Assembly (NCBI RefSeq): GCF_022095675.1
Contig: NZ_JAHYSG010000067.1
Location: 4,112 to 68,111, forward strand
From: Dactylosporangium sp. AC04546
GTDB taxonomy: Bacteria > Actinomycetota > Actinomycetes > Mycobacteriales > Micromonosporaceae
DNA length: 64,000 nt
Reading direction: 5' to 3'
In this document: positions 28,055-36,636 of the stretch, in pieces
Layout: each line of letters opens with the position of its first letter
Position numbering within the stretch: the first letter of the stretch is position 1
Notes under the pieces: generated by a model
What the model was told of the DNA's origin: nothing
What the model saw: only the letters and a program-made list of their open reading frames with translations
The model's database searches: none
Translations under genes and position numbers: made by a program

Positions 28055-28492
28055 CTACAGACGCCACACCTGCAGCGATGCGCGACCGGGTCGCTCACCG
28101 GCGCGCGTGTCCGGTTTATCGGACTTGGCGGCGATGGCGAGCACAGGGTGCGCGGACGTGGCAGGCCCCTCGGCGCTCATGGCGCTCACCGGCTGCTGCT
28201 GGTGCACCGGCGAGCCCACGGTGTGCATGAGGCGATGCTTGCGGCCGACGTGCCGGTGATGGTGGCGCACCTGCGCGGCCCGGGCCTCCGCCGGCACCGC
28301 GCGGCCTTCGCGGCCGTCCTGCAGGGCCTCGTCGGCGTGGATGAGGGCCTGGACCGCGGCGTCCGCCCGGACGTGCGCGAACGCGAGGTGCGCGGCCCGG
28401 GCGACGGCGAACGGCACCCCGATGAGCAACGCGACAAGCAGCAGCAGGACCAGCCCGCCCCCGAGTCGCGTCTGCCGCGTCGCCCCCCGCAC
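28055..28492 (-). CDS. Hypothetical membrane-anchored protein
   Basis: A 145-residue frame. An N-terminal membrane helix (LGGGLVLLLLVALLIGVPFAVA) is followed by an Ala-rich helix and a His-rich stretch (VRHHHRHVGRKH). No family is recognised and no good ribosome site precedes the GTG start. The hydrophobic N-terminus is the main support for its being real. It would be transcribed toward the acyltransferase gene after a 51-base gap. Confidence 0.35.
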   Translation of the reverse strand: MRGATRQTRLGGGLVLLLLVALLIGVPFAVARAAHLAFAHVRADAAVQALIHADEALQDGREGRAVPAEARAAQVRHHHRHVGRKHRLMHTVGSPVHQQQPVSAMSAEGPATSAHPVLAIAAKSDKPDTRAGERPGRASLQVWRL

Positions 28493-28651
28493 GTAGTCGA
28501 TGTTGACTGCTGCGTCGCCACCCTTGTGTCGTAAACCCGTCAGCGAGCGAAGGGTTCATCCCGGCGTCACACAGCGTCCGGTGCCCCCTCACACAGCGCC
28601 CGCAGACCGCTCACCCGGTTTCCGTCACCGCGCGGAGCGGACTTCGGGCAT

Positions 28652-29260
28652 GTGGGCGACGACACGACCCAGTGCATCACCGTCACCGGCAACGGCTTCA
28701 CGCTCACCCGGTCCGACCACAACAAGCCCACGAACGGCGCCCCCGGGTCGTACCCGTCGGTCTACGCCGGCTGCCACTGCGGCAACTGCTCCGCCGGCAG
28801 CGGCCTGCCTTTGCCCGTGTCGGCCGCCGGGTTCCGCGACGTCGCCACCAGCGTGGCTATGAGCTTCGCGGGCGGGCAGTGGGACGCCGCGTACGACATC
28901 TGGTTCGACCCGACGCCGCGCACCGACGGGCAGAACACCGGCGCCGAGCTTATGGTGTGGCTCAACCACGTCGGCGCGCCGCAGCCCGTCGGGTCCCGCG
29001 TCGCGACCTTGAGCCTGGCCGGCGGCACGTGGGACGTGTGGTTCGCCAACATCGGGTGGAACGTCGTGTCCTACGTTCGTACGAGCGGTACCGGATCGAT
29101 CTCCTTCGCGGTCCACGACTTCTACGACGACATGCTGCGGCGCGGCTACGCCCAGCCGAGCTGGTATCTCACCAGCGTCCAGGCCGGCTTCGAGCCGTGG
29201 CGGGGCGGCGCGGGCCTGGCGGTCACCAACTTCAGCTACACCACCAGCGGCGGGCCGTCG
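28652..29260 (+). pseudogene. GH12 endoglucanase lacking its N-terminus and signal peptide
   Basis: The frame encodes most of a GH12 beta-1,4-glucanase: QCITVTGNGF, NGAPGSYPSVYAGCHCGNCS, AAYDIWFDPTPRTDGQNT, the nucleophile region GAELMVWLNH, WDVWFANIGWNVVSYVR and the acid/base region SVQAGFEPWRGG. It stops being GH12-like at YTTSGGPSSQ, which looks like the start of a linker to a lost binding module. The usual signal peptide and first strand, containing an ICxxxGTTTI/QxRYVVQNNxWG-type block, are absent. Upstream in frame there is no ATG, GTG or TTG before the stop at 28532. Without secretion it is probably non-functional, although both catalytic glutamates survive. It runs without a stop into the next gene. 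Confidence 0.75.
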
Positions 29261-29605
29261 TCCCAGGCGATCGTGGGCCAGGGCCACGGCGTCGAACCGT
29301 CAGCTCGCCACGGACGCCCTGGGTCGTCGGGGACGAGCCGCCGGCGCGGGCGGCGCTGCTGCTGGGCATCACCCGGCACGACCCCGACGGAGAGCTGCTG
29401 CGCGCCGCGGCGATCGGGCCCGCGGCGGCGGCGTTCGCCAGCCCGGCGAGGCTGCCGAGTCCCTGGTCGGCGGCCCGGCGGCCGACGCGCTGCGGCCGAG
29501 TGGGCCGTGCCGATGGCGCTCAGCGAGATCGGGGCGCCCGCCGCGGCCCGCCCTGCGCCGGGCCGCCGTGGTCGCGCTCGGTGGCTGATCGAGTACTCTG
29601 CTCGG
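29261..29605 (+). other. Degenerate region between the GH12 remnant and the next gene
   Basis: No convincing gene is present. One frame here reads TPWVVGDEPPARAALLLGIT followed by RHDPDGELLRAA, which could be a fragment of a lost gene, but no family is recognised. No terminator or repeat was seen. The end of the stretch carries TACTCT at 29594-29599, a likely -10 for the gene at 29606. Confidence 0.4.
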
Positions 29606-30544
29606 GTGCCGTTCGCCCTGCCCCCGTGTGAGCCCGGAGGCCTCGACCGGGCGGCCGTCGCGGCCTCGATCGCCGCCTGGGTGACCTCGCCCGAGCTGGC
29701 CGCGCTGGCCGCGCACTTCGACGGTGAGCTGCCCGACGCGCCGCCCGCCGACGTGCTGGAGTGGGCGGCCGGCTTCTCCGCCGTGTGGGACTTCCGCGGC
29801 GGCGTCAAGGAGCGCTTCGACACCGCCCGCGTCGACTACGGCCCGGAGCTCGACGGCCGGCTGCGCGCCCTCATCCACGAGCTCGGCCTCGGCGGCCACG
29901 ACCAGCCCTCGCGCGACGCCTACGACCACGTCGTCGTGCTCGGCGGCGGCATCCGGATCACGCTCGGCCGGGTCGACTACACGGCCCGCCTGCTCGCCGA
30001 GGGCCTCCGCACACGCACGGTCGCCGGGCTGGGCAGCCTCCGCCGGCGCGACGATCGTGAGGACCGCGAGGCCGTCCGGCTGGGCCTCGGCACCGTCGAC
30101 ACCGAGGCCGACATGGTGATGACGGGGTTTCAGCGGTACCTCCGACTGCCCGACCCGACCGCCGAGCGCCACGGCGACGGGTGGTGGCACCGCACCTGGT
30201 CGGACCGGCCGGTCGGCGACGTGCACGTGCTGGCCGCCGCCTCGACCCGCCCGGGCCGGCGCGCGAACACCGCCGACACGCTGATCGGCTGGGCCGAGCA
30301 CATCGGCCCGCCGGCGCCGTCGGACCGGCTCCTGCTCGTGACGAACGACCCGTACGTCCGCCACCAGCACTGCGACGCCGTCCGCCTGCTCGGCGCGCGG
30401 TACGGCTGCGGCATCGAGACCATCGGCATCGACGCGAAGGCGATCGAGGCCTGGCACCGCCCGCTGAGCACGACCGAGCTGCTCCAGGACCTCCGCTCGG
30501 CGATCCTCGCCTCCCGCAATTTGTACGTGGCCTGCACGGCCTGA
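29606..30544 (+). CDS. DUF218/YdcF-like protein
   Basis: A 312-residue protein. AYDHVVVLGGGIRITLGRVDYTARLLAEG followed by VAGLGSLR, then RRANTADTLIGWAEH and LLLVTNDPYVRHQHCDAVRLLG, fits the layout of the YdcF/SanA (DUF218) fold, in which a VVLGGG strand and a later DxxxR/H helix line a pocket. Larger actinobacterial versions with an N-terminal helical region like this one are known to me only as uncharacterised. GTG 29606 is chosen because TACTCT lies 6 bases upstream (leaderless). The frame is open far upstream through the GH12 remnant, but the composition changes at this start. There is no membrane segment. Confidence 0.6.
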   Translation: MPFALPPCEPGGLDRAAVAASIAAWVTSPELAALAAHFDGELPDAPPADVLEWAAGFSAVWDFRGGVKERFDTARVDYGPELDGRLRALIHELGLGGHDQPSRDAYDHVVVLGGGIRITLGRVDYTARLLAEGLRTRTVAGLGSLRRRDDREDREAVRLGLGTVDTEADMVMTGFQRYLRLPDPTAERHGDGWWHRTWSDRPVGDVHVLAAASTRPGRRANTADTLIGWAEHIGPPAPSDRLLLVTNDPYVRHQHCDAVRLLGARYGCGIETIGIDAKAIEAWHRPLSTTELLQDLRSAILASRNLYVACTA

Positions 30545-30549
30545 CCTGA

Positions 30550-30612
30550 GGCCTGCGCCTGGCGCCGCGTCACGGTGTGTCCGCCCGCGGCGCCTCCCCG
30601 TAGGCGCAGGCC
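30550..30612. terminator. Hairpin terminator between DUF218-like gene and SARP gene
   Basis: A two-part stem: GGCCTGCGCCT (30550-30560) pairs with 30602-30612, and GGCGCCGCG (30561-30569) pairs with 30586-30594. It begins 6 bases after the stop codon. Confidence 0.75.
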
Positions 30613-30673
30613 CCGGGGACTGTACGAATCGGCTCGATAAAAAACCGATACGTCTGGTAGATAGGGTCGGTGG

Positions 30674-33439
30674 GTGAAGATCGACGTCAGCGTGCTCGGC
30701 CCGCTGGAGCTGCGCCGCGACGACGTCGTGCTCGACCTCGGCACCCCGAAGCAGCGCACCGTGCTCGCGCTGCTCGTGGTGCACGCCAACCGCACGGTGA
30801 CCCCCGCCCGCCTGGTGGAGGAGGTCTGGCCGGCGACCGCCCCCAACTCGGCCGGCGCGAACGTCACCACCTACCTCAGCCGCCTGCGCCGCGCGGTGGC
30901 CGGCGACGACTGCGGCCTGGAGCGCCGCGACGGCGGCTACGTCCTGCGCGTGCGCCCCGAGGCCGTGGACGCGCACCGCTTCACCGACCGGGCCGAGCGC
31001 GGCGACGCGGCCTGGCGTGCGGGCGACCCGCACGGCGCCGCGCAGCACTGGGAGGCGGCCCTGGCGACCTGGCGGGGCCGCGCCCTCGACGGCCTGCCGA
31101 CCGGGCCCGAGCTCGACGCCGCCCGCGCCGACTGGACCGAACGCCGCCTCGCCGTCGTCGAACAGCACGCTCGGGCCCGGCTGCGGCTCGGCCGGCCCGC
31201 CGAGGTGGTCGCCGAGCTGCGCCGCCACACCCTGGCCGAGCCGCTGCGCGAGACGGGCTGGCTGCTGCTGATGGCGGCCCTCTGGCACGCGGGACACCCG
31301 GCGGCTGCGCTCGACGCCTATGAGCAGTCCCGAGTGGTACTGGGAGAGCAACTGGGCGTCGACCCGGGCCCGCGGCTGCGCGCCATGCACCGGGCGGTCC
31401 TGGCGGCCGACGAGCAGTCCGTCCGGCACCTGCTGGCCGACGACGTCCACGACCCCCGCCCGGCGCCCGACCACGCCCGCCACCCCGTCCCGGCGCAGCT
31501 CCCGCTGGGGGTGCCGGGCTTCACCGGCCGGTCCGCCGAGCTGGCCCGCCTGGACGCGGCCCTGGCCCGGTCGGCCGCCCAGCCCGCCGCGGTCGTCATC
31601 GCCGCGGTCTCCGGCATGGCCGGCGTCGGCAAGACCGCCCTGGCGCTGCACTGGGCGCACCGCCGCTCGGCCCGGTTCCCCGACGGCCAGCTGTACGTCA
31701 ACCTGCGCGGCTACGACCCGACCGGCACCCCGGCAAGCCCGGCGGAGACGATCCGCGGCTTCCTCGACGCGCTGGGCGTGCGCGCGCCGCGCGTCCCGGA
31801 CGGCCTGGCGGCGCAGTCCGCGCTGTACCGAACCCTCATGGCCGGCCGCCGCATGCTGGTCCTGCTCGACAACGCCCGCGACGCCGACCAGGTCCGCACG
31901 CTCCTGCCCGGCAGCCCAGGCTGCCTGGTCGTGGTCACCAGCCGCAGCCGCCTGGCCGACCTGGTGGCCCTGGAGGGCGCCGAGCCCGTGCTCCTGGACG
32001 CGCTGGCCCCGGCCGAGGCCCGCCACCTGCTGGCCGCCCGCATCGGCGCCGACCGCGTGTCGGCCGAGCCGGCCGCCATCGACGAGATCGTCGCCGACTG
32101 CGCCGGCCTGCCCCTGGCCCTCGCCGTGGTGGCCGCCAGGGCCGCGACGAACCCGCAGTTCAGCCTGGCCGACTTCGCCGCCGGACTGCGCGAGGCCGGC
32201 CTGGACGCGCTCACGGCGGAGGGCCGCGGCACCGACGTGCGGGCCCTCTTCTCGTGGTCGTACCAGCAGTTGCCCGCACCGGCCGCCCGCCTCTTCCGCC
32301 TGCTGGGCCACCACCCGGGCCCGGAGGTGTCACAGCCGGCCGCCGCGAGCCTGGCCGGGGTACCACTGGAGGAGGCGCTGTCGCTGCTGACCACGCTGAC
32401 AAGGGCCAACCTGCTGACGGAGCACGCCCGGGGCCGCTACACGCAGCACGACCTCCTGCGCGCCTACGCCGCCGAACTGGCCGCGGCGAGTGACGACGAC
32501 CCGGCCGCGGTGGAACGCTTCCTGGACCACTACGCGCACACCGCGTGTGCCGCGGCCATACTGCTCACGCCGCACCGCGCGCCGATCGCCCTGGACCCGC
32601 CCGTCCCCGGCGCGCACGTGGAGCCGCCGACAACGGCGGACGAGGCGCTGACCTGGTTCGCCGCCGAGCGGGCAACGCTGGTCGCCACGGTGGAGCTCGC
32701 CGCCGGCCGCCGCCTGGACCGGCACACGTGGCCGCTCGCGTGGGCGTCGACCGCGTACTTCGCCCGCCAGGGACACCACCACGAGTGGGCCGCCACCCAG
32801 CATGCGGCCCTGCGCGCGGCCGAGGCGGCGGGCGACCGGGTCCGCGAGGCGGAGGCCCACCGGGCGCTCCTGCGCGCGTACGGCAGGCTGGCCCGCGACA
32901 CCGAAGCCGACCGCCACGCCGACCGGGCGCTGGCCCTGTTCGCGGAGATCGGCAACCCGATCGGGCAGGCCAACACCCACGTGAACCTGGCCCACGTCCT
33001 GACCCACCGCGGCCGCTACCGAGACGCCCTGCACCACGACCAGCAGGCGCTCGAGCTGTACCGCCTGGCCGGCGACACCCTGGGCGAGGCCGAGGCCCTG
33101 AACTCGGTGGGCTGGCAGCACGGCCTGCTGGGCGAGCACGAGCAGAGCCTGAAGTACACCCGGGAAGCCCTGGCCCTCCTGCACCGCATCGGCGCCGGGG
33201 CGCGGGCCGCCAACACACTGGACAGCATGGGCCACGCCCACCACCACCTGGGCGACCTGGCCGCGGCCGTGTCCTGCTACGAGCAGGCCCTGACCCTGGT
33301 CCGCGCGGCCGGCGACCGGTACAACGAGGCCGATATCCTGACCCACCTGGCCGACACCCTGGACGCTGCCGGCCGCCCCGACTCCGCCCGCGAGCACCGC
33401 GAGCAGGCCGAGACCATCCTCGCCGCCCTCGCCCGCTGA
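30674..33439 (+). CDS. AfsR-type SARP regulator with NB-ARC and TPR domains
   Basis: A 921-residue transcription factor. An OmpR-type DNA-binding domain (about 1-95; LGPLELRRDDVVLDLGTPKQRTVLALLV) and a bacterial transcriptional activation domain (about 95-240) are followed by a nucleotide-binding NB-ARC domain with Walker A GMAGVGKTALALHWAH and Walker B MLVLLDNARDADQ. The C-terminus has tetratricopeptide repeats (NTHVNLAHVLTHRGRYRDAL and similar). AfsR and related proteins activate antibiotic or developmental genes after ATP-dependent switching. GTG 30674 has TAGGGT 6 bases upstream and is probably leaderless. No biosynthetic cluster is visible in this window, so its targets may be the following ABC exporter or distant genes. 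Confidence 0.9.
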   Translation: MKIDVSVLGPLELRRDDVVLDLGTPKQRTVLALLVVHANRTVTPARLVEEVWPATAPNSAGANVTTYLSRLRRAVAGDDCGLERRDGGYVLRVRPEAVDAHRFTDRAERGDAAWRAGDPHGAAQHWEAALATWRGRALDGLPTGPELDAARADWTERRLAVVEQHARARLRLGRPAEVVAELRRHTLAEPLRETGWLLLMAALWHAGHPAAALDAYEQSRVVLGEQLGVDPGPRLRAMHRAVLAADEQSVRHLLADDVHDPRPAPDHARHPVPAQLPLGVPGFTGRSAELARLDAALARSAAQPAAVVIAAVSGMAGVGKTALALHWAHRRSARFPDGQLYVNLRGYDPTGTPASPAETIRGFLDALGVRAPRVPDGLAAQSALYRTLMAGRRMLVLLDNARDADQVRTLLPGSPGCLVVVTSRSRLADLVALEGAEPVLLDALAPAEARHLLAARIGADRVSAEPAAIDEIVADCAGLPLALAVVAARAATNPQFSLADFAAGLREAGLDALTAEGRGTDVRALFSWSYQQLPAPAARLFRLLGHHPGPEVSQPAAASLAGVPLEEALSLLTTLTRANLLTEHARGRYTQHDLLRAYAAELAAASDDDPAAVERFLDHYAHTACAAAILLTPHRAPIALDPPVPGAHVEPPTTADEALTWFAAERATLVATVELAAGRRLDRHTWPLAWASTAYFARQGHHHEWAATQHAALRAAEAAGDRVREAEAHRALLRAYGRLARDTEADRHADRALALFAEIGNPIGQANTHVNLAHVLTHRGRYRDALHHDQQALELYRLAGDTLGEAEALNSVGWQHGLLGEHEQSLKYTREALALLHRIGAGARAANTLDSMGHAHHHLGDLAAAVSCYEQALTLVRAAGDRYNEADILTHLADTLDAAGRPDSAREHREQAETILAALAR

Positions 33440-33485
33440 GCGGCCCGATCCCGACCTGCCCGGCGGTGGTGCACCTAGCTACACC

Positions 33486-33501
33486 CCAGGTCGGTACCTG
33501 G
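33486..33501. promoter_or_regulatory. Inverted repeat before the ABC exporter
   Basis: CCAGGT-CGGT-ACCTGG is a perfect 6-bp inverted repeat located 42-57 bases before the ATG, around the expected -35 of a leaderless promoter whose -10 is TAGTGT (33530-33535). The binding protein is unknown. Confidence 0.45.
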
Positions 33502-33542
33502 CTCCACTGTGCTGAGCGCCGCCGATTTCTAGTGTCGACGGC

Positions 33543-34277
33543 ATGGCAGTCATCGACGTGAGCAACCTCCACAAGCGCTACGCCGACCACGTGGCCGTCG
33601 CCGACGTCTCCTTCAGCGTCGAGGCGGGCGAGATCTTCGGCATCGTCGGGCCGAACGGCGCCGGCAAGACGACCACCGTCGAGTGCATCGAAGGGCTTCG
33701 CGCCCCAGACGGCGGCTCGGTGCGGGTGCTCGGCCTCGACCCGATCCGCGACCGCGACGCCGTGCGCCGGCAGCTGGGCATCCAGCTCCAGGAGAGCCAG
33801 CTGCCGGACCGGATCCGGGTCTGGGAGGCCCTCGATCTGTACAGCTCCTTCTACCCCGACCCGGCCGACTGGCGCGCGCTGATGGACGAGCTCGGCCTCA
33901 CCCCGAAGCGCAACACCCCGTTCGCGAAGCTGTCGGGCGGCCAGAAGCAGCGGCTGTCGATCGCGCTCGCGCTCGTCGGCAACCCGTCGGTCGCGATCCT
34001 CGACGAGCTGACCACCGGCCTCGACCCGCAGGCCCGCCGCGACACGTGGGAGCTGATCCGGCAGGTCCGCGCCCGCGGCGTCACGGTCGTGCTGGTCACC
34101 CACTTCATGGACGAGGCCGAGCGGCTGTGCGACCGCCTCGCCGTGATCGCGGCCGGCCGGGTCGTCACCGTCGACACGCCCGCCGCCCTCATCGCCGCCG
34201 CCGACGTCCCCGGCGTCGAGCGGCCCACGCTCGAAGACGCCGTCCTCGCCCTCACCGCCTCCGGGAGCCCCCGATGA
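33543..34277 (+). CDS. ABC transporter ATP-binding protein (drug-export type)
   Basis: A 244-residue ATPase with Walker A GPNGAGKTT near residue 39, signature LSGGQKQRLSIALAL, Walker B VAILDELTTGLDPQ and switch LVTHFMDEAERL. The Walker B carries DELTTGLDP, a known variant of DEPTTGLDP in this subfamily. The family includes daunorubicin-type exporters (DrrA/CcmA). TAGTGT lies 7 bases before the ATG, so the mRNA is probably leaderless. The stop overlaps the permease start. Confidence 0.87.
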   Translation: MAVIDVSNLHKRYADHVAVADVSFSVEAGEIFGIVGPNGAGKTTTVECIEGLRAPDGGSVRVLGLDPIRDRDAVRRQLGIQLQESQLPDRIRVWEALDLYSSFYPDPADWRALMDELGLTPKRNTPFAKLSGGQKQRLSIALALVGNPSVAILDELTTGLDPQARRDTWELIRQVRARGVTVVLVTHFMDEAERLCDRLAVIAAGRVVTVDTPAALIAAADVPGVERPTLEDAVLALTASGSPR

Positions 34278-35017
34278 CCGCACTGCGCAAGCTGATCCGC
34301 GTCGAGACGAAGCTGTTCCTCCGTGAGCCCGTCGGCGCCTTCTTCGGCATCGCCTTCCCCGCCGTGCTCATCCTGGTGCTCGGCCTGGCCCTGCCCGGGT
34401 TCCGCGACCCGGCCGACGAGCTCGGCGGCAAGCGGCCCGTCGACATCTACCTGCCGATCACCATGACGCTGGCCATCGCGACGGTGACCATGGTGACCCT
34501 GCTCGGCGTGCTGTCCGGCTATCGCGAGCGAGGCGTCCTGCGCCGCCTGTCCACCACGCCGGTCTCGCCCGTCGCGCTTCTCGGCGCCCAGCTGGTGGTC
34601 AACGTCGGCGCACTGCTCGCCGGCTGCGCCCTGGCCTGGGCGGTCGCGGCCGCCGTGTTCGACGTCCCGCCGCCGGGCAACCTCGCCGGATTCATCCTCG
34701 CCTTCACGCTCGGCGCCAGTGCGATGTGCACCGTGGCGCTGCTCGTCGCGGCGGTCACGCCGAGCGCCAGGGCCTCGTCGGGGGTCGGGTCGCTGGTGTA
34801 CTTCCCGATGATGTTCTTCGCGGGGGTGTGGACGCCCGGCCCGGCGATGCCCGACACGATCCGCCGGATCGCCGACTTCACGCCGCTGGGTGCCGCCTCG
34901 CAGTCGGTGCAGTCCGCCTGGTCCGGCGCGTGGCCGACGCCGTTGCACCTGGGTGTGATGGTGGCTTTCACGGTACTGCTGGGTGCGCTCGCCGCCCGCC
35001 ACCTGCGCTGGGACTGA
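34274..35017 (+). CDS. ABC-2 type permease (drug-export type)
   Basis: A 247-residue membrane protein with six predicted helices and the DrrB-like pattern: an N-terminal cytoplasmic helix ending in LREPVGAFFGIAFPAVLILVLG, a LSGYRERGVLRRLSTTPVSP loop, and SLVYFPMMFFAGVWTPGPAMP. It overlaps the ATPase by ATGA and forms the exporter with it. The neighbouring AfsR-type regulator may control it. The substrate is unknown. Confidence 0.87.
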   Translation: MTALRKLIRVETKLFLREPVGAFFGIAFPAVLILVLGLALPGFRDPADELGGKRPVDIYLPITMTLAIATVTMVTLLGVLSGYRERGVLRRLSTTPVSPVALLGAQLVVNVGALLAGCALAWAVAAAVFDVPPPGNLAGFILAFTLGASAMCTVALLVAAVTPSARASSGVGSLVYFPMMFFAGVWTPGPAMPDTIRRIADFTPLGAASQSVQSAWSGAWPTPLHLGVMVAFTVLLGALAARHLRWD

Positions 35018-35074
35018 CCGTCGTGCAGGGCGGCTCGTCGGGCGGGCGCTGGCCGTGCGACCGCCTGCGCGAGG

Positions 35075-35704
35075 CGCTGGCCGGCGGCCATCGGGGAGGT
35101 CTTCCGGCTCCGATAGGCGGCACCGCTGACGGGTCACACACGGACCCGGCCGGGCGTGCGCCGCTGATCCGGTTCGAGGGCGTCGGGTTCCGGTACCCGG
35201 GAGCGGACCGGGCGGTTCTCGACCGGCTCGACCTGGACATCCGGCCCGGCGAGCTGCTCGGGATCGTCGGGCTCAACGGCGCGGGCAAGTCGACGCTCAT
35301 CAAGCTGCTCGCCGGGCTGTACGAGCCGGCCTCGGGGCGGATCACCGCCGACGGGACCGATCTCGCCGGCGTCGACCCCGGGGCCTGGCGGCAGCGGATC
35401 TCCGTCGTCTTCCAGGACTTCGTGCGATACCACCTGTCCTTCGCGGACAACGTCGTGCTCGGCAACGGCGCCGTGCCCCGCGACGAGCGGGCGCTGGCGG
35501 CGGCGGCCCGCGACGCCGGCCTCGCCGACGTGCTGGAGCGGCTGCCGAGCGGCTGGGACACGCCGCTGCCCCGGTCGCGGACCGGCGGGGTCGACCAGCG
35601 GCCGGCTCGTCGAGCAGGGCAGCCATGACGAGCTGCTCGGCGCCGGGGGCCGGTACGCCGGCCTGTACCGGATGCAGTCCGACGCGTACACCGAGCGGCC
35701 GGGG
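35075..35704 (+). pseudogene. Decayed ABC exporter (fused TM-ATPase) with internal deletion
   Basis: Only the ATPase end of a multidrug-type half-transporter remains. One frame gives IRFEGVGFRYPGADRAVLDR, Walker A GLNGAGKSTLIKLLAGLYEP and the Q-loop VVFQDFVRYHLSFADNV up to TPLPRSRTGGVD (about 35605). The expected continuation (signature LSGGQ, Walker B, switch His, roughly 80 codons) is missing, and a different frame resumes at once with RLVEQGSHDELLGAGGRYAGLYRM. The membrane domain is also gone; only a short ALAGGHRGGLPAPIGG-like stretch precedes the cassette. The left border is uncertain. It cannot hydrolyse ATP. Confidence 0.8.
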
Positions 35705-35739
35705 CAACGGAACTTGCGCGCGTCTGGCAGCATGCCCGC

Positions 35740-36636
35740 GTGCGAATCCCCCTCATGACGCTGGCGGCCGGCCTGGTCCTCGCGGTCGGTGCCTGCACCG
35801 CGCCGACCAACGTCGCTCAGCCCGGCCAGACCGTCACCGTCGAGCCCGCGACCGCGAGCGCGCCGACGAACGGCCCGTCCGGCAGCCCGGCGCCGTCGGG
35901 CAGCGCGGGGGTGACCGGCAGCGCCGGGCCGGCGGACGGCTGGGTGCCCGGCACGACCGCCAAGGGCGCGGTGCCGCCGGTCGTGGAGCACGGGCCGCGG
36001 GTCGGGAACCGGGTCGCGCTGACGTTCGACGCCGACATGACCGACTCGATGCTGCGCCGGCTGGCGAACGACCCGACCGTCAGCTTCGCCAACCGCAAGG
36101 TCATCGACATCCTGGAGCGGACCCGCACCCCGGCCACCTTCTTCCTGACGGGGGAGTGGGTCGAGACGTACCCCGACCTGACCCGGCAGCTCGCCGCGAA
36201 CCCGTCGTTCGAGCTGGCCAACCACACGTACCGGCACCAGGCGTTCAAGTCCCCCTGCTACAACCTGCCGACCATCGCGCCGGACGCGATGACGGGCGAC
36301 GTGGCGCACACGTTCGACGTCATCGCGCCCTACGGCGGACGGCAGACGCGGTACTTCCGATTCCCGGGACTCTGCTACGACGACACGGCGTTGCGGGCGC
36401 TGGCGCCGCTCGGGGTGACGGTCGTGCAGGGCGACGTCGTCAGCGGCGACCCGGGCGCCACGGCGGCGCCGCCCATCGTGCACGCGGTGCTGAGCAAGGT
36501 GAAGCCCGGCTCGATCGTCATCCTCCACGTCACCGAGGCGAACGCGCAGTTCACCGACGAGGCCCTGCAGCCGATCCTCGACGGCCTGAAGGCGCAGGGC
36601 CTCCGCCCGGTCACCCTGTCCGAACTGTTCCGTTAG
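35740..36636 (+). CDS. Lipoprotein polysaccharide deacetylase (CE4/NodB)
   Basis: A 298-residue extracytoplasmic enzyme. The N-terminus has a lipobox (LAVGACTAP, Cys near 19), then a Ser/Pro/Gly-rich spacer to about residue 75. The NodB domain shows ALTFDADMTDSM (motif 1), ANHTYRHQAF (motif 2), RYFRFPGLCYDD (motif 3) and VILHVTEAN (motif 5, HVTE instead of the usual LxH). Probable substrates are peptidoglycan or exopolysaccharide amino sugars. The start is GTG 35740. The 3' end overlaps the HelD-like gene by 26 bases. Confidence 0.85.
   Translation: MRIPLMTLAAGLVLAVGACTAPTNVAQPGQTVTVEPATASAPTNGPSGSPAPSGSAGVTGSAGPADGWVPGTTAKGAVPPVVEHGPRVGNRVALTFDADMTDSMLRRLANDPTVSFANRKVIDILERTRTPATFFLTGEWVETYPDLTRQLAANPSFELANHTYRHQAFKSPCYNLPTIAPDAMTGDVAHTFDVIAPYGGRQTRYFRFPGLCYDDTALRALAPLGVTVVQGDVVSGDPGATAAPPIVHAVLSKVKPGSIVILHVTEANAQFTDEALQPILDGLKAQGLRPVTLSELFR

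Noticed and set aside
28652..30544. A genuine GH12-DUF218 fusion protein
   Set aside because: The middle (about 29260-29605) is Arg/Pro-rich with no domain, both missing ends of GH12 indicate decay, and a leaderless promoter signal precedes GTG 29606.
29369..32314. 981-residue minus-strand frame opposite the DUF218-like and SARP genes
   Set aside because: Composition is shadow-like and it covers two plus-strand genes with clear domain signals and starts.
30674..35017. Natural-product gene cluster controlled by the AfsR-type regulator
   Set aside because: Only a regulator and an exporter are present. No polyketide, peptide, terpene or RiPP biosynthetic gene lies within reach in this window.
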